From NCBI GenBank assembly GCA_012513915.1, contig JAAZBG010000305.1, positions 1-64,000 of the forward strand: a DNA stretch of 64,000 bases, in the 5' to 3' direction. This DNA comes from Fibrobacter sp. (GTDB lineage Bacteria > Fibrobacterota > Chitinivibrionia > Chitinivibrionales > Chitinispirillaceae). The position numbers and the translations under genes were made by a program. The first letter of the stretch is position 1, and the number at the start of each line of letters is the position of its first letter. This document shows, piece by piece, positions 35,264 to 48,355 of the stretch. The notes under the pieces are model-generated. The model ran no database searches, had not been told where the DNA came from, and worked only from the letters and a program-made list of their open reading frames with translations.

Positions 35264-38200
35264 ATGGTAGAGAGAAAAAGCTATTCCCGTATCAAGAGAG
35301 TGGCTGAGCTTCCTAATCTTCTGGAAATACAGACAAGATCATATGAATTATTCCTGCAGCCTGATGTCCCTCCTCGTCAACGTAGAAAACAGGGATTGCA
35401 TGGTGCATTTCTTAGTTTGTTTCCTGTAAGTGATGTCAAAGGATACTACTCACTTGAGTATGATGGGTACAAGCTTGGAATACCTAAATATACATTGAAG
35501 GAATGTAAAGAGCGCGGTATGACCTTTGCCGCACCGCTCAAAGTCGATATGTCGCTTCTTGTTTTCGAACAGGATGGTGAAACAAAGAAATTCGTTGAAA
35601 AAATTACTAATGAAGTCTATATCGGTGAAATTCCCCTGATGACCGAACGTGGCACCTTTGTCATCAATGGTGCAGAGCGGGTTATTGTCAGTCAGCTTCA
35701 TCGTTCTCCTGGTATCACCTTTGATGAAGTGATCCATCCGAATGGTAAAAAACTTCTTACAGCACGCGTAATTCCTCAGAGAGGTTCGTGGGTCGAACTG
35801 CTTCTTGATGTTGACGATGTGCTTACGGTCAATATTGACAGAAGAAAGAAAATGCCGGCAACCATTCTTTTACGTGCACTCGGTTTTTCAACCGATGAGG
35901 AGATCCTTGGTCTCTTTCATGACACGATTAGAATCAAAGTTACTGACGAAAATAAAGAAAAAATCCTCTCCAGCGTAAACGCTAAAACAATTTTCAGTGA
36001 AGAAACCGGCGAAATTCTTGTTGATGCAAATGAAGTAATCAATGAAGAACGCTGGAAAAAGATCCTTGCAAACGGTATTGACCATGTGGAAGTTCTTAAG
36101 GATATTCCTAACTCTGAAAATATGGTTATCAGAAATACCCTTGCAGCAGATCCTACTAAATCAGAAGAAGAAGCTCTATTTTTCATGTATGCTACAATGC
36201 GTCCTGGCGATCCACCAAATGTGGAAACCGCACGTAACCTGATTCAGCGATTGTTCTTTGATGACAAACGCTATGATCTTGGAAATGTCGGACGTTACAG
36301 AATGAATACTCGTCTTGGTGTCATTCCTCCGGATGAAATTACAACAATGACAAAAGACGATTTCATTGCTGCATACAAATATATTATCGGTCTCAATGCA
36401 GGTGTCGGTTTCATTGATGATATCGACCATCTTGGCAATCGTCGTGTGCGTTCTGTCGGAGAACTCCTGAGTGCTCAGTTTACTGTCGGTCTTACAAGAA
36501 TGGTACGTACTATCAAAGAACGTCTCAGTCTTCGTGATACCGAAAACGTTACTCCTCAGGATCTTATTAATGCCCGTACCGTGTCAACTGTTGTTCAGGC
36601 ATTCTTCGGATCAAGTCAGCTCTCTCAGTTCCTTGATCAGACAAACCCGCTTTCTGAGCTTACTCACAAGCGTCGTGTGTCTGCACTCGGTCCCGGAGGT
36701 CTTACCCGTGAGCGTGCAGGTTTCGAAGTCCGTGACGTGCATCATACACATTATGGTCGTCTCTGCCCGATCGAAACTCCTGAAGGTCCGAACATTGGTC
36801 TTATTGCATCATTAAGTACATTTGCAAAAGTAAACGAATTCGGATTCATTGAAACTCCATATCAGAAGGTTGAGAATGGATGTTTGACAGGTGAAATTTC
36901 TTATCTTACTGCTGATCAGGAAGATAACTATATTATCGCACAGGCAAACACGCCGGTTGATGAAAAGGGTAAATTTGTTGAAAAACTCATTTTCGCCCGT
37001 TATCGTGCCGATTATCCTGTTGTTGCGCCAAATGAAATTGCTTATATGGACGTTTCACCGATGCAGCTTGTTAGTATTGCTGCCGGACTGATTCCGTTCC
37101 TTGAACATGATGATGCCAACCGTGCTCTCATGGGATCAAACATGCAGCGTCAGGCGGTACCGCTTCTAAGAACTGAACCACCATTTGTTGGTACTGGTCT
37201 TGAAGCACGTGCAGCATTCGACTCCGGCTGTATGATTGTTGCGAAAAACCCTGGTATTATTGAGAAGGTTGACGCTAACAAAATCGTTATTCGTAAAACA
37301 AAAGATAAAGCAACGGATGATATCCTCGGACTTACCGAGTTTGATACCTATGAACTGACAAAATACGAACGATCCAATCAGGACACTTGTATCAATCAGA
37401 AAGTATGTGTCAAGGCGGGTATGGAAGTAAAAACCGGTGATGTGCTTGCTGATGGTCATGCGACTCATGAGGGCGAACTGGCACTCGGACGGAATGTTAC
37501 AGCAGCATTCATGCCATGGCGTGGTTACAACTTCGAAGACGCTATTATCATTTCAGAAAAGCTCGTTGCAGAAGATGTTTATACATCAGTACATATCGAA
37601 GTGTTTGAAACTGAAGTCCGCGATACAAAACGCGGTCCTGAAGAATTGACACGTGAAATTCCTAATGTCAGTGAAGACGCTCTGAAAAATCTTGATGAAA
37701 ACGGAGTCGTCAGAATCGGAACAGAAGTTGAGGCTGGAGACATTCTTGTTGGTAAAGTAACGCCAAAGGGTGAAACTGAGCTCTCTCCTGAAGAACGTCT
37801 TCTCCGTGCAATTTTCGGTGAAAAAGCCGGTGATGTACGCGATTCATCGCTCAAGGCGCCTCCGGGTCTTAAAGGAACTGTTATTGACACACGTATTTAC
37901 TCACGTAAAGAACGCGATAAACGTTCAAAGAAAAAAGACAAGAAGCGTATTGATGATCTGAAAGAGGAAATCACACAACAGATTACAGAGATCGATAAAG
38001 TAAGGCTTGATCGTCTTGCTGAAATCCTTACTGATACATTGACAAATGAAATCACTAATTTTCACACCGGTGAAGTACTTGTCACTGAGGGAAAAAAGTG
38101 GACAAAAACAATTTTGTCAAAACTTGATTTCCGGAACATATCATTTAAAGACGGTCTCTGTCAGGATGAAGCAAAGAATCTTAAAGCTGAAGAGGTGCTT

Positions 38201-39037
38201 TACAGAGCGAATGACCTTATCGCAAAGCTTGAAGATAAACTTGATAAAGAAATTGATAAAGTGGTTCGCGGTGATGAACTCAAGCCGGGTGTATTACAGC
38301 TCGTAAAGGTTTACGTCGCCAAGAAACGCAAACTGTCGGTTGGTGACAAGATGGCGGGACGGCATGGAAACAAGGGAGTTATCTCAAAGATTCTTCCTGT
38401 TGAAGATCTTCCATTTCTCCCCGATGGCCGTCAGGTTGACATTATCCTTAACCCGCTCGGTGTGCCATCACGTATGAACGTCGGACAGATTCTTGAAACA
38501 CACATGGGTTGGGCAGCTCAGAAATTGGGTATCCGTATTGCGACACCGGTTTTTGATGGAGCAAGTTATGAAGATGTTCTTAATTTGCTTGACGAAGCCG
38601 GGATGCCAAAAAGCGGAAAGATCAGATTACGTGATGGTCGCTCGGGAGAACCGTTTGATCATGATGTAACAGTCGGACCAATGTATATGCTCAAGCTTTG
38701 TCACCTTGTGGATGACAAAATTCATGCCCGTTCAATTGGTCCATATTCTCTGGTTACGCAACAGCCGCTCGGAGGTAAATCTCAGTTTGGAGGTCAGCGT
38801 TTTGGAGAAATGGAAGTGTGGGCACTTGAAGCATATGGTGCAGCCTATACACTTCAGCAGATCATGACCGTAAAAAGTGATGACCTCACTGGACGATCAA
38901 AGATCTATGAAGCAATTGTAAAAGGTGAAAATACGCCGGATGCGGGAATTCCTGAATCATTTAAAGTGCTTGTTCGCGAAATTAAAGCTCTTGCACTTGA
39001 TATTGATGTTCTTACTGAGGAAGAAACCGCAGAATAA
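35264..39037 (+). CDS. rpoB: DNA-directed RNA polymerase subunit beta
   Basis: The beta subunit has 1257 residues from ATG 35264, which lies 7 bases after AGAGGA; a TTG two codons earlier is too close to that site. The rifampicin-binding region has the sensitive-type pattern ([20 protein letters not shown], then [13 protein letters not shown]). Also present are [17 protein letters not shown], the [14 protein letters not shown] region, [14 protein letters not shown], and [19 protein letters not shown] near the end. A Lys-rich charged stretch follows [12 protein letters not shown]. It is shorter than E. coli RpoB (1342), lacking lineage-specific insertions. Confidence 0.98.
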   Translation: MVERKSYSRIKRVAELPNLLEIQTRSYELFLQPDVPPRQRRKQGLHGAFLSLFPVSDVKGYYSLEYDGYKLGIPKYTLKECKERGMTFAAPLKVDMSLLVFEQDGETKKFVEKITNEVYIGEIPLMTERGTFVINGAERVIVSQLHRSPGITFDEVIHPNGKKLLTARVIPQRGSWVELLLDVDDVLTVNIDRRKKMPATILLRALGFSTDEEILGLFHDTIRIKVTDENKEKILSSVNAKTIFSEETGEILVDANEVINEERWKKILANGIDHVEVLKDIPNSENMVIRNTLAADPTKSEEEALFFMYATMRPGDPPNVETARNLIQRLFFDDKRYDLGNVGRYRMNTRLGVIPPDEITTMTKDDFIAAYKYIIGLNAGVGFIDDIDHLGNRRVRSVGELLSAQFTVGLTRMVRTIKERLSLRDTENVTPQDLINARTVSTVVQAFFGSSQLSQFLDQTNPLSELTHKRRVSALGPGGLTRERAGFEVRDVHHTHYGRLCPIETPEGPNIGLIASLSTFAKVNEFGFIETPYQKVENGCLTGEISYLTADQEDNYIIAQANTPVDEKGKFVEKLIFARYRADYPVVAPNEIAYMDVSPMQLVSIAAGLIPFLEHDDANRALMGSNMQRQAVPLLRTEPPFVGTGLEARAAFDSGCMIVAKNPGIIEKVDANKIVIRKTKDKATDDILGLTEFDTYELTKYERSNQDTCINQKVCVKAGMEVKTGDVLADGHATHEGELALGRNVTAAFMPWRGYNFEDAIIISEKLVAEDVYTSVHIEVFETEVRDTKRGPEELTREIPNVSEDALKNLDENGVVRIGTEVEAGDILVGKVTPKGETELSPEERLLRAIFGEKAGDVRDSSLKAPPGLKGTVIDTRIYSRKERDKRSKKKDKKRIDDLKEEITQQITEIDKVRLDRLAEILTDTLTNEITNFHTGEVLVTEGKKWTKTILSKLDFRNISFKDGLCQDEAKNLKAEEVLYRANDLIAKLEDKLDKEIDKVVRGDELKPGVLQLVKVYVAKKRKLSVGDKMAGRHGNKGVISKILPVEDLPFLPDGRQVDIILNPLGVPSRMNVGQILETHMGWAAQKLGIRIATPVFDGASYEDVLNLLDEAGMPKSGKIRLRDGRSGEPFDHDVTVGPMYMLKLCHLVDDKIHARSIGPYSLVTQQPLGGKSQFGGQRFGEMEVWALEAYGAAYTLQQIMTVKSDDLTGRSKIYEAIVKGENTPDAGIPESFKVLVREIKALALDIDVLTEEETAE

Positions 39038-39092
39038 GTTTTTGAATAAGTCGGGCACTGTAAAAGGTGCCTTTTAACCCAGGGGGTTATAC

Positions 39093-42000
39093 GTGGCAGA
39101 TATTGGAAGCCAGCTTGACAAAAAAGCGCAGGAGATTACAGGTGTGTCAATCAGATTGGCATCACCTGACACAATCAGGAACTGGTCATTCGGCGAAGTA
39201 ACTAAACCGGAAACCATCAACTACCGTTCGTTTAAACCGGAACGTGATGGTCTTTTCTGTGAAAAGATCTTTGGACCGGTGCGTAACTGGGAGTGTAATT
39301 GCGGAAAATATAAACGTATCCGTTATCGTGGTGTAGTTTGCGACCGGTGCGGTGTTGAAGTGACACATTCAAAAGTACGACGTGAACGTATGGGGCATAT
39401 AGAACTTGCTGTGCCTATCATTCATATCTGGTTTTTGAAAAGTGTACCATCATTTATCAGTTATCTTCTCGGACTGCCAAATACAGTCCTCGATAGAATT
39501 GTATACTATGAATCATACGTTGTTATTGATCCGGGTAATACAACTCTTCGTAAGGGGCAACTCTTAAGTGAAGATGAATATATCGAACTTGAAGAGCAGG
39601 ATAAGCAGTTTGTTGCTAAAATGGGTGGTGAGGCAGTTCTTGAGATGCTCGCTACTATTGATCTTGAAGAGCTCGCCATTGACTTACGTTCTAAAATAAA
39701 ACTTGAGTCATCAGAGCAGCGTCGTCTGGATCATTTGAAGCGTCTAAGAATAGCAGAGGCGTTTATCAGATCACAGAATACACCGGAGAACATGATTCTC
39801 AGAGTGCTTCCTGTGCTTCCTCCCGATCTAAGGCCGCTTGTTCCTCTTGAGGGTGGACGTTTTGCGACATCAGATCTTAACGATCTGTATCGTCGTGTCA
39901 TTAACAGAAACAACCGTCTCAAGAAACTTATTGAGATAAAGGCACCTGATGTCATTTTGCGTAACGAAATGCGCATGCTTCAGGAAGCTGTTGATACACT
40001 TTTTGATAACGGCCGCCGTACATTCTCGGTTAAAGGGGAAGGAAAACGTCCACTTAAATCACTCAGTGATCTTCTCAAAGGTAAACAGGGACGTTTCCGT
40101 CAGAACCTTCTTGGTAAACGTGTTGATTATTCAGGTCGTAGCGTAATCGTAGTTGGTCCCGAACTCAAGATTCATCAGTGCGGACTTCCGAAGATGATGG
40201 CGCTTGAGCTGTTCAAACCATTTGTAATTCAGAAGCTTGAAGAAAAAGGTCTTGTCCAGACAGTAAAGAGCGCGAAAAAGTTCGTTGAAAAGGAACGTCC
40301 TGAAGTCTGGGATATTCTTGAGGAAGTTATCAAGGATCATCCTGTTCTTTTAAACCGTGCTCCAACGCTGCATCGTCTTGGTATTCAGGCATTCTTCCCG
40401 GTACTCGTTGAAGGAAAAGCAATTCGTTTGCATCCTCTCGTATGTACTGCGTTTAATGCTGACTTTGACGGTGACCAGATGGCTGTTCACGTACCGCTGT
40501 CGTTTGAGTCGCAGCTTGAATGTCGTTTCCTTATGTTAAGTGCCAATAACCTGCTGTCACCTGCATCAGGGCATCCGGTTATGACACCGACACAGGATAT
40601 TGTTCTTGGAATTTACTACCTTACTAAAATGGCAATGGGCCGCAAGGGTGAGGGGCGTATGTTCTCGGATACAGACGAACTGCTTCATGCGTTATATGAC
40701 AAGCAGGTTGAGCTTCATACGAGAATTAAAATCAGACAAAGAGGGAAACTTATCGAGACTACACCAGGTCGTGTAATACTCAATACAGTAGTTCCTGAAA
40801 ATATGCCTTTCTGCAATGATCTTCTCAACAAGAAGAGAATTCAGGCGCTTATTAACGAGGTTTACAAACAGAATGGCACAAAAGTCACCTGTAAGTTCCT
40901 TGACAATATTAAATCGCTTGGATATGAAAATGCAACAAGAGCAGGTATCACCTTTGGTGCTGAGGATCTTGTGGTTCCTGAAGCGAAGAACGAGATTATC
41001 AATAAGTCAAAAGATGAAGTGATACGTATCAGAAAACAGTATGACCGCGGTATTATTACAGAGGGTGAGCGCTATAACAAGCTTATCGACCTCTGGACAC
41101 ATACAACATCACAGGTTGCGGATATCATGCACGATGCACTTGCCCGTGACAAAGATGGATTCAACCCGGTGTACATCATGATGGATTCTCAGGCCCGTGG
41201 TAGCAAAGATCAGATCAAACAGCTGGCTGGTATGCGCGGACTAATGCAGAAACCTCAGAAAAAGATCACTGGTGCTGTTGGTGAAATCATCGAGAATCCG
41301 ATTATTTCCAACTTCAAGGATGGTCTTACTGTTCTAGAGTACTTTATCTCGACACATGGTGCCCGTAAAGGTCTCGCAGATACTGCGCTGAAAACAGCAG
41401 ATGCAGGATATCTTACACGTCGCCTTGTTGATGTTGTTCAGGACGTGGTCATATCAGACGATGACTGTGGTACATCAAAGGGTATTGAGATCAGCTCACT
41501 GACTGAGGGTGATGAAGTTATGGAGCCATTGGCAACACGTATACTTGGTCGTGTTACTCAGGAAGATGTGTATGATCCGGTTTCAGAAGAAATTATTGTT
41601 CCGATTAATACGTTAATAGACGAAGTGCTTGCAAAGAAAATCGAGAATGCGGGGATTGAGTCGGTACTTATCCGTTCAGTGCTCACATGCGATTCAAAGC
41701 AGGGTGTTTGTCGCCGGTGTTACGGGCGTAACCTTGCAACAGGTAAGATTGTTGAGCATGGTGAAGCAGTTGGTATTATGGCTGCACAGAGTATCGGTGA
41801 ACCAGGTACTCAGCTCACACTGCGTACATTCCACATTGGTGGTACGGCATCACGTCTTATTGCACAATCAAAGGAAGTCGCAAAAATCGACGGGTTTGCC
41901 AAGTATTATGGAATTGAGGCTGCACAGCATACCAATGGTTCAGTTGTCATGAACCGTACCGGTGAACTTGCAGTGCTTGATGAACAGGAACGTGAGCGTT

Positions 42001-43172
42001 TCCGTTATAATGTTCCATATGGTTCATTTTTAAAGGTTACGGATGGTCAGAAGTTGACAAAGGGTACTATTCTTATAGAATGGGATCCATACAACAATGT
42101 CATTATGACACCTAAGAGTGGTACGATTAATTTCAGTGATATCGTTGAAGGTGAAACAGTACATGAGTTATATGATGAACGTTCTGGTATCACTAACTTT
42201 GTTATCGTTGAACACCGCGAACGTAAACTGCATCCGCACATTCAGATTTTGGATGGTGATAAGCGTGTTGCAAATATTGCCGTCCCTACCGGAGGTTATC
42301 TTGCTGTAAAACAGGGTGACAAGGTCAGTGAGGGTGATATTCTTCTAAAGATCCCACGTGAAAGCAGCAAGAGTCGTGATATCACAGGTGGTCTTCCGCG
42401 TGTTGCTGAGCTTTTTGAAGCACGCAGACCAAAGGATGCTGCTGTTGTTACTGAAATTGACGGATTCGTTGAATTTGGTGAAAACGAGCGTGGTAATAGA
42501 AAAGTAATCGTTCGTGATGAGCACAGTGATGCAAAAGAGTATTTGATTCCTCTTGGCAAACATCTGCGCATACATGAGGGTGACCGTGTAAAAGCCGGTG
42601 ATCGTCTTAGTGAAGGATCAATTGATCCGCATGATATTCTTAGAATCATGGGGGAAAACGCTGTTCAGAACTATATGCTTGATGAAATTCAGGCTGTGTA
42701 TCGTCTGCAGGGTGTTACGATTAACGATAAGCACGTTGAAGTAATTGTTGCCCAGATGTTAAGAAAAGTTCGTGTTGAGCGTAGTGGTGATACAGAGTTT
42801 CTTGAAGGTGATGATGTAGATAAGAAGAAGCTTCGTGAGGTAAATGAAAGAGTTATTGGTGAAGGTGGTGAACCTGCAACGTTTAAACCGTTACTATTGG
42901 GTATCACTAAGGCATCATTGACAACAGAGTCATTCCTCAGTGCGGCATCATTCCAGGAAACTACCAAGGTTCTTTCAAAAGCTGCTGTTGAGGGTAAAAT
43001 TGATAATCTCAATGGTCTTAAGGAGAACCTTCTCATGGGAAATCTTATACCAGCTGGTACAGGTTCAAAGATTTTTAAGAATCTACGTGTAAAGGATACA
43101 GAATCTGATACATTACCGGTTGAAGAACATGAGGCGATTGAAGATTTTGTTGATATTGGTGAACAATTTTAA
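39093..43172 (+). CDS. rpoC: DNA-directed RNA polymerase subunit beta'
   Basis: The 1359-residue catalytic subunit starts at GTG after AGGGGG. The N-terminal zinc site reads CNCGKYKR…CDRCGVEV, the active-site Mg loop [12 protein letters not shown], the second zinc site near [14 protein letters not shown], and the trigger-loop area includes [20 protein letters not shown]. All catalytic Asp residues are present. It is 55 bases after rpoB and a single unsplit polypeptide. Confidence 0.98.
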   Translation: MADIGSQLDKKAQEITGVSIRLASPDTIRNWSFGEVTKPETINYRSFKPERDGLFCEKIFGPVRNWECNCGKYKRIRYRGVVCDRCGVEVTHSKVRRERMGHIELAVPIIHIWFLKSVPSFISYLLGLPNTVLDRIVYYESYVVIDPGNTTLRKGQLLSEDEYIELEEQDKQFVAKMGGEAVLEMLATIDLEELAIDLRSKIKLESSEQRRLDHLKRLRIAEAFIRSQNTPENMILRVLPVLPPDLRPLVPLEGGRFATSDLNDLYRRVINRNNRLKKLIEIKAPDVILRNEMRMLQEAVDTLFDNGRRTFSVKGEGKRPLKSLSDLLKGKQGRFRQNLLGKRVDYSGRSVIVVGPELKIHQCGLPKMMALELFKPFVIQKLEEKGLVQTVKSAKKFVEKERPEVWDILEEVIKDHPVLLNRAPTLHRLGIQAFFPVLVEGKAIRLHPLVCTAFNADFDGDQMAVHVPLSFESQLECRFLMLSANNLLSPASGHPVMTPTQDIVLGIYYLTKMAMGRKGEGRMFSDTDELLHALYDKQVELHTRIKIRQRGKLIETTPGRVILNTVVPENMPFCNDLLNKKRIQALINEVYKQNGTKVTCKFLDNIKSLGYENATRAGITFGAEDLVVPEAKNEIINKSKDEVIRIRKQYDRGIITEGERYNKLIDLWTHTTSQVADIMHDALARDKDGFNPVYIMMDSQARGSKDQIKQLAGMRGLMQKPQKKITGAVGEIIENPIISNFKDGLTVLEYFISTHGARKGLADTALKTADAGYLTRRLVDVVQDVVISDDDCGTSKGIEISSLTEGDEVMEPLATRILGRVTQEDVYDPVSEEIIVPINTLIDEVLAKKIENAGIESVLIRSVLTCDSKQGVCRRCYGRNLATGKIVEHGEAVGIMAAQSIGEPGTQLTLRTFHIGGTASRLIAQSKEVAKIDGFAKYYGIEAAQHTNGSVVMNRTGELAVLDEQERERFRYNVPYGSFLKVTDGQKLTKGTILIEWDPYNNVIMTPKSGTINFSDIVEGETVHELYDERSGITNFVIVEHRERKLHPHIQILDGDKRVANIAVPTGGYLAVKQGDKVSEGDILLKIPRESSKSRDITGGLPRVAELFEARRPKDAAVVTEIDGFVEFGENERGNRKVIVRDEHSDAKEYLIPLGKHLRIHEGDRVKAGDRLSEGSIDPHDILRIMGENAVQNYMLDEIQAVYRLQGVTINDKHVEVIVAQMLRKVRVERSGDTEFLEGDDVDKKKLREVNERVIGEGGEPATFKPLLLGITKASLTTESFLSAASFQETTKVLSKAAVEGKIDNLNGLKENLLMGNLIPAGTGSKIFKNLRVKDTESDTLPVEEHEAIEDFVDIGEQF

Positions 43173-43253
43173 ATAAAATAGTTTGAATAAGTATTGATTA
43201 CTGTAAAACAAATTATTATATTTAGGGACTGTCTTTTTTTTGGAGGATGATAA

Positions 43254-43628
43254 GTGCCTACGATCAGTCAACTTATACGTAAAGGGCGAGTGAGCCAGGC
43301 AAACCGGAGCAAGTCACCGGCTTTGCATTCATGTCCACAGCGTCGTGGAGTATGTACGCGTGTGTTTACAACTACGCCGAAGAAACCTAACTCAGCATTG
43401 AGAAAGGTTGCCCGCGTGCGTTTAACAAATCATATGGAAGTAAATGCTTACATACCTGGAGAAGGTCACAATTTACAGGAACACTCAATTGTTTTAATTA
43501 GAGGTGGTCGTGTTAAGGACGTTCCCGGAGTTCGTTATCATATTATTCGTGGTGCGCTCGATACACAGGGCGTTCAGAATCGTAAGCGTAGTCGTTCTAA
43601 ATACGGTGTAAAGCGGCCAAAGAAATAA
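43254..43628 (+). CDS. rpsL: 30S ribosomal protein S12
   Basis: The 124-residue S12 of the decoding centre starts at GTG after [19 protein letters not shown] and [13 protein letters not shown] carry lysines at the positions that are streptomycin-sensitive in other bacteria. It begins the str segment, 9 bases before rpsG. Confidence 0.97.
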   Translation: MPTISQLIRKGRVSQANRSKSPALHSCPQRRGVCTRVFTTTPKKPNSALRKVARVRLTNHMEVNAYIPGEGHNLQEHSIVLIRGGRVKDVPGVRYHIIRGALDTQGVQNRKRSRSKYGVKRPKK

Positions 43629-43637
43629 GGGAATAAT

Positions 43638-44108
43638 ATGTCAAGAAGAAGAAAAGCAATAAAGAAAGATCTCGTTCCAGATCCAAAGTTCAACAGTACA
43701 CTTGTTACGCAATTTGTAAATAATGTCGTGCGTGGTGGTAAGAAGCGTCTTGCAGAGAAGATTTTCTACGATGCAGTGGCGCTTGCTGGTGAGCGTGCCG
43801 GTATGGACGGGTTGAGCGTTTTTAAGAAGGCGATTGAGAACGTAAAGCCTATGCTTGAAGTTAAATCTCGTCGTATTGGTGGTGCGAACTATCAGGTTCC
43901 TATTGAAGTACCTACAGAGAGGCGTACATCACTTGCGATTCGGTGGTTGATAACTTATTCTAGAAGCAGGTCTGAAAAGTGCATGTCTGAGAAGCTTGCA
44001 AATGAATTTGTTCAGGCGTCAAAGAATGAAGGTGGCGCGGTCAGAAAGAAAATTGATACTCATAAAATGGCAGAAGCAAACAGGGCGTTTGCACACTTCC
44101 GTTTCTAA
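43638..44108 (+). CDS. rpsG: 30S ribosomal protein S7
   Basis: The 156-residue S7 is the primary assembly protein of the 30S head. It contains SRRRKAIKKDLVPDPKF, VGGANYQVPIEV-like (IGGANYQVPIEVPTERR), and C-terminal AEANRAFAHFRF. A 157-base gap with no gene precedes fusA. Confidence 0.97.
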   Translation: MSRRRKAIKKDLVPDPKFNSTLVTQFVNNVVRGGKKRLAEKIFYDAVALAGERAGMDGLSVFKKAIENVKPMLEVKSRRIGGANYQVPIEVPTERRTSLAIRWLITYSRSRSEKCMSEKLANEFVQASKNEGGAVRKKIDTHKMAEANRAFAHFRF

Positions 44109-44265
44109 TGAGTGTTCTTTGAATCTCCTGCCAGGAGTCAGCCAATAGCGTTGATTAACCCGGGGCACGGTTTACCACAGCCGATAATGGTGGGGATACT
44201 TGTCCAGGCTGCGCGAATGAAAGTTTTTTTGTTACAAGTAGGTGGATAGGTAAAGGTTACTGAAT

Positions 44266-46344
44266 ATGAGTGATAATGCTCTGGAGAAAATTCGCAATAT
44301 TGGCATCATGGCTCACATTGATGCAGGGAAAACAACCACTACGGAGAGAATGCTGTTTTATAGCGGGATTCTGCATCGTATGGGTGAGGTTCATAATGGT
44401 AATGCTACTATGGACTGGATGATTCAGGAACGCGAACGGGGTATTACAATTACCTCTGCAGCGACAACATGTACATGGCATGAGTATCATATAAACATTA
44501 TTGATACTCCGGGCCATGTAGACTTCACAATTGAAGTCGAAAGATCTTTGAGAGTTTTGGATGGCGCAGTTGCCGTGTTCGATTCGGTTGGAGGCGTGGA
44601 ACCTCAGTCAGAAACTGTTTGGCGTCAAGCTAATAAGTATTGCGTTCCCCGGATCGTGTTTGTGAATAAGATGGACCGTGTTGGTGCTGATTTTTACAAT
44701 TGTGTGGATGAGATAATTCACAAATTGGCAGCAAAACCGGTAGCAGTACAAATGCCGATTGGTAAAGAAGATCAGTTTGAAGGTGTTATTGATCTGATTG
44801 CAATGAAAGCGTATCGATATGATGAAGAAACGCTTGGAGTAAATGTAATTGAATCAGAAATTGATAGTGTGGTGCTTGAGGAAGCTAAAGAAAGAAGATG
44901 TGCAATGATTGAGCAGATTCTTGACTATAGCGACGAGCTAATGCAGTTGGCAATTGAAGATAAAGAGATTGGTGTTGATGATATTAAGAAAGCTGTAAGA
45001 AACGGAGTACTTACTAATCAAATAGTGCCTGTGCTTTGTGGGTCAGCCTTTAAAAATAAAGGTATACAGCAGTTGATGAATGCAGTGGTTGACTTTCTGC
45101 CCTCACCTCAGGATAGAGGTGTTGTTCATGGTACAGATCCTGTATCAGGAGAGGAAAAAGAACGTCGTCCTGAAGAAAAACAGCCATTTTCAGCGTTGGT
45201 TTTTAAGATTTCATCAGATCCTCATATAGGAAGACTTGCCTATGCCCGTGTTTATTCTGGTAAAGCAGGTTTTAAAGATGTATATTACAACCCTCGCACA
45301 AAGGCTAAAGAAAAAGTTACCAGGATTTTCAGGATGCATTCTAATAAAAGGCATGCTGAACAATTTTTACGGGTCGGTGATATTTTAGCTATAGTCGGCT
45401 TAAAGGATACAACGACCGGAGATACGATTTGCGATCCTGCGTTTCCGATAGTTTTTGAAAAAATGATTTTTCCTGAACCGGTACTTGAACGGGCGATTGA
45501 ACCGAAGAGTACTGTAGATGAGGAAAAGCTTGTTACAGCGTTGAAAAGTTTATCGGATGAAGATCCGACATGTAGAGTGAGTATTAATAGTGAAACAGGT
45601 CAGAGGTTGCTCTATGGGATGGGGGAGCTTCACCTGGAAATACTTATTGATCGATTGATAAGAGAATTTAACGTTGGGGTACACGTTGGTAAACCCCAGG
45701 TTTCATATAAAGAGACAGTTACAAAGAGTATTAATGATGATTATGAACTGTCGCAGCTTATTGGTGGAAAGAGCCAGTATGCACGGGTATCATTGAAACT
45801 TGAACCCGTTGAAGCATCTATAGGAATTGATTTTAAGCATACCATTAAAGATACAGAGTTTCCAGTAGAATTTATTAATGCTGTGAAAAATGGTGTAGTT
45901 GAATCCTCAAGTGGGGGACAACTGTCTGGATATCCACTGGCAGGAATTCTTGTTACTTTAAAAGACGCCTCTTTTCGGGAAGAGGATTCTTCTGAAATGG
46001 GATTTAAAATTGCTGCAACAATGGCGTTTAAGCAAGCGTGTTTAAAGGCAAATCCTTCGATTTTAGAACCACTGATGAAAATAGAGGTAGTAGTACCTCC
46101 TGAATACATAGGGTCAGTTATTAATGAGCTGAACAGCCGCAGGGGTAAAGTGCTTGGAATAGCAGCACGAAAAGATGTTCAGGTAATTGATGCTGAGGCA
46201 CCGTTGTCAGAAATGTTTGGATACGCAACTGCATTACGATCCCTGACTCAGGGGCGGGCTGTATACACAATGCAGCTCGACCGCTATGAAGTTACTACCA
46301 GGACGGTACAGGATGATATCCTGCGTCGAATTGGAAGAATGTGA
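44266..46344 (+). CDS. fusA: elongation factor G
   Basis: The 692-residue translocase has G1 [11 protein letters not shown]2 [14 protein letters not shown]3 DTPGHVDF and G4 [10 protein letters not shown], followed by domains II-V ([12 protein letters not shown], and [18 protein letters not shown] near the end). Switch I is canonical, unlike that of the EF-Tu here. In most bacteria tuf follows fusA; here rpsJ follows directly after 39 bases. Confidence 0.96.
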   Translation: MSDNALEKIRNIGIMAHIDAGKTTTTERMLFYSGILHRMGEVHNGNATMDWMIQERERGITITSAATTCTWHEYHINIIDTPGHVDFTIEVERSLRVLDGAVAVFDSVGGVEPQSETVWRQANKYCVPRIVFVNKMDRVGADFYNCVDEIIHKLAAKPVAVQMPIGKEDQFEGVIDLIAMKAYRYDEETLGVNVIESEIDSVVLEEAKERRCAMIEQILDYSDELMQLAIEDKEIGVDDIKKAVRNGVLTNQIVPVLCGSAFKNKGIQQLMNAVVDFLPSPQDRGVVHGTDPVSGEEKERRPEEKQPFSALVFKISSDPHIGRLAYARVYSGKAGFKDVYYNPRTKAKEKVTRIFRMHSNKRHAEQFLRVGDILAIVGLKDTTTGDTICDPAFPIVFEKMIFPEPVLERAIEPKSTVDEEKLVTALKSLSDEDPTCRVSINSETGQRLLYGMGELHLEILIDRLIREFNVGVHVGKPQVSYKETVTKSINDDYELSQLIGGKSQYARVSLKLEPVEASIGIDFKHTIKDTEFPVEFINAVKNGVVESSSGGQLSGYPLAGILVTLKDASFREEDSSEMGFKIAATMAFKQACLKANPSILEPLMKIEVVVPPEYIGSVINELNSRRGKVLGIAARKDVQVIDAEAPLSEMFGYATALRSLTQGRAVYTMQLDRYEVTTRTVQDDILRRIGRM

Positions 46345-46383
46345 ATAGAACGTTAAGTAGTAGATAAAAAGGAGCATTTTTTC

Positions 46384-46692
46384 ATGCCAAGTGAAAGAAT
46401 TAGAATCAGGTTGAAGTCTTTTGACCACAACATTCTTGATAAGTCGGCTTCGGATATCGTCCGTACAGCTAAGGGTACTGGTGCAAGGATCTCTGGTCCG
46501 ATACCATTGCCGACCGAAAAAACAATTTACACGGTTCTTCGTTCACCACACGTAAACAAGAAGTCCCGTGAGCAGTTTGAGACAAGAGTACATAAGCGTC
46601 TTATTGACATCCTCGAATCGACTCCACAGACGGTCGATTCCCTGATGAAGCTGGATTTGCCGGCAGGCGTTGATGTAGAGATTAAGGTTTGA
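46384..46692 (+). CDS. rpsJ: 30S ribosomal protein S10
   Basis: The 102-residue S10 ([41 protein letters not shown]) is a head protein that also binds NusG. It opens the S10 segment. AAAGGAG lies upstream of the ATG. Confidence 0.97.
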   Translation: MPSERIRIRLKSFDHNILDKSASDIVRTAKGTGARISGPIPLPTEKTIYTVLRSPHVNKKSREQFETRVHKRLIDILESTPQTVDSLMKLDLPAGVDVEIKV

Positions 46693-46738
46693 TAATTATT
46701 TTTTGGAACTACCAGCATACTGAAAGAACGGGTACGAT

Positions 46739-47362
46739 ATGCAGGGCTTGATAGGTAAAAAAGTTGGAATGACAAGAATGTTTAGTGACAGCGGTAAATC
46801 CGTGGCAGTTACTATCATTCAGGCAGCTAATAACATCATTCATCAGGTAAAAACTGAGGATAAAGATGGATATGCTGCAGTTCAGCTCGGTTTTGATGAC
46901 GTTGCTGAAAAGAAGGTTACAAAGGCAGTTGCCGGACATTGCAAAAAGAACTCATCTGTTCCTACATATATTGTAAAGGAATTTGAACTTGACAATAAAG
47001 AAGAGCAGCTGAAGTCCGGAGATCGTGTAGGTCTTGAGGTTCTTGAAAATGTGAAGTTTGTAAATGTTGTCGGAATCTCAAAGGGACGTGGTCATGCAGG
47101 TACTGTAAAAAAGTACAGTTTCAAAACTGGTCGTAAGACTCATGGTAATACAAACTATCGTGAACGCGGATCATCAGGTGCGAATTCATACCCTGCACGC
47201 GTTATGCCAGGTTTGAAAATGTCAGGGCATATGGGTGACGAACAGGTGACTGTTCGTAATCTTGAAGTAGTCGGTCTTGACAAAGAAGCCGGTTTGCTTT
47301 TCGTAAAGGGAGCAGTTCCGGGCCGTAATAAAGGTTATTTGTACATTAAGAAAACAAAGTAA
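46739..47362 (+). CDS. rplC: 50S ribosomal protein L3
   Basis: The 207-residue L3 is an early assembly protein whose long loop approaches the peptidyl-transferase centre. It has [18 protein letters not shown] at the N-terminus and a loop with [18 protein letters not shown]. Confidence 0.97.
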   Translation: MQGLIGKKVGMTRMFSDSGKSVAVTIIQAANNIIHQVKTEDKDGYAAVQLGFDDVAEKKVTKAVAGHCKKNSSVPTYIVKEFELDNKEEQLKSGDRVGLEVLENVKFVNVVGISKGRGHAGTVKKYSFKTGRKTHGNTNYRERGSSGANSYPARVMPGLKMSGHMGDEQVTVRNLEVVGLDKEAGLLFVKGAVPGRNKGYLYIKKTK

Positions 47363-47393
47363 GTAGTACGTTTCTACCAGGATGAACACTACA

Positions 47394-48029
47394 ATGAAGG
47401 CTAAATTATATCAGCAGAACGGATCAGTTAAAGGAGATTACGATCTTCCTGATTCTGTGTTTGGTGCAGAGGTGAATGATCATCTGATGCATCAGGTGAT
47501 CACAATGTTACAGGCGAATATGCGCCAGGGTACTTCGAAGACCAAAGGTCGTTCTGAAGTGAGTGGTGGTGGAAGAAAGCCATGGAGACAGAAGGGTACA
47601 GGACGTGCACGCGCAGGTTCCAATACATCTCCTATCTGGGTACGTGGTGGTAAGGCACATGGACCTGATCCTCGTGATTACTATTCAACTATTCCTCAGA
47701 AAATGAAGAAGGGTGCGCTGGCATCTGCGTTGTCATCACGTGCAAAAGATGAAAAAGTGATGGTTGTTGAAAGTATTTCTTGCGAAACACCGAAAACAAA
47801 AGTTATATTGGCGATGCTCGAAGCATTAAAGGTGTCCGGCAAAAGAAACCTTCTGATTCTCGACAACGTAAATTCTGACAATTCAATATATCTGTCAGGC
47901 AGAAATATCAGAGATCTTGATATAATTCGTGTATGCGAAATCAATGCCCTTGATATTCTGAGTAACGAGAATATTATCTTCGGTGACGAAAAACTTATTG
48001 ACAAAGTTAAAGAGGCGGTGGCACTGTGA
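47394..48029 (+). CDS. rplD: 50S ribosomal protein L4
   Basis: The L4 loop lines the exit tunnel. The tunnel loop (SGGGRKPWRQKGTGRARAG) is conserved. ATG 47394 (KAKLYQQNG, the usual L4 opening) is preferred, giving 211 residues. ATG 47382 lies only one base after the AGG. The end overlaps rplW by 4 bases (GTGA). Confidence 0.96.
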   Translation: MKAKLYQQNGSVKGDYDLPDSVFGAEVNDHLMHQVITMLQANMRQGTSKTKGRSEVSGGGRKPWRQKGTGRARAGSNTSPIWVRGGKAHGPDPRDYYSTIPQKMKKGALASALSSRAKDEKVMVVESISCETPKTKVILAMLEALKVSGKRNLLILDNVNSDNSIYLSGRNIRDLDIIRVCEINALDILSNENIIFGDEKLIDKVKEAVAL

Positions 48030-48316
48030 GTAAATATCATTCTATTATCAGATATCCGTCTATTACCGAGAAAAATTCAAGTATGCGTGAAACACAGAAT
48101 AAGTATGTGTTCGAAGTTATGCGTACTGCGACAAAGCCTGAGATTAAAGAAGCCGTAGAAAAGCTTTTTGCGGTTACAGTTCTTTCTGTCAATACTATCC
48201 TTGTAAAGGGTAAACTTAAAAGAATGGGACGTAACGTAGGGTATCGCTCAGACTGGAAAAAAGCAATTATCAGAATACAGGATGGCCAGACTATTTCTAA
48301 GTTCGGTGAAGTCTAA
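48026..48316 (+). CDS. rplW: 50S ribosomal protein L23
   Basis: The 96-residue L23 at the tunnel exit docks trigger factor and SRP. IIRYPSITEKNSSM and NKYVFEVMRTATKPEIKEAV are family hallmarks. The GTG start overlaps the rplD stop, so translation is coupled. Confidence 0.96.
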   Translation: MSKYHSIIRYPSITEKNSSMRETQNKYVFEVMRTATKPEIKEAVEKLFAVTVLSVNTILVKGKLKRMGRNVGYRSDWKKAIIRIQDGQTISKFGEV

Positions 48317-48355
48317 CAACCGGTAGAAATAATCAAGAGGAATTGGAGCAACGTT

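Noticed and set aside
44109-44265. 157-base gap between rpsG and fusA considered as a ribosomal-protein leader or decayed tRNA
   Set aside because: GC-rich pieces are present but no cloverleaf or known leader fold could be built by eye.
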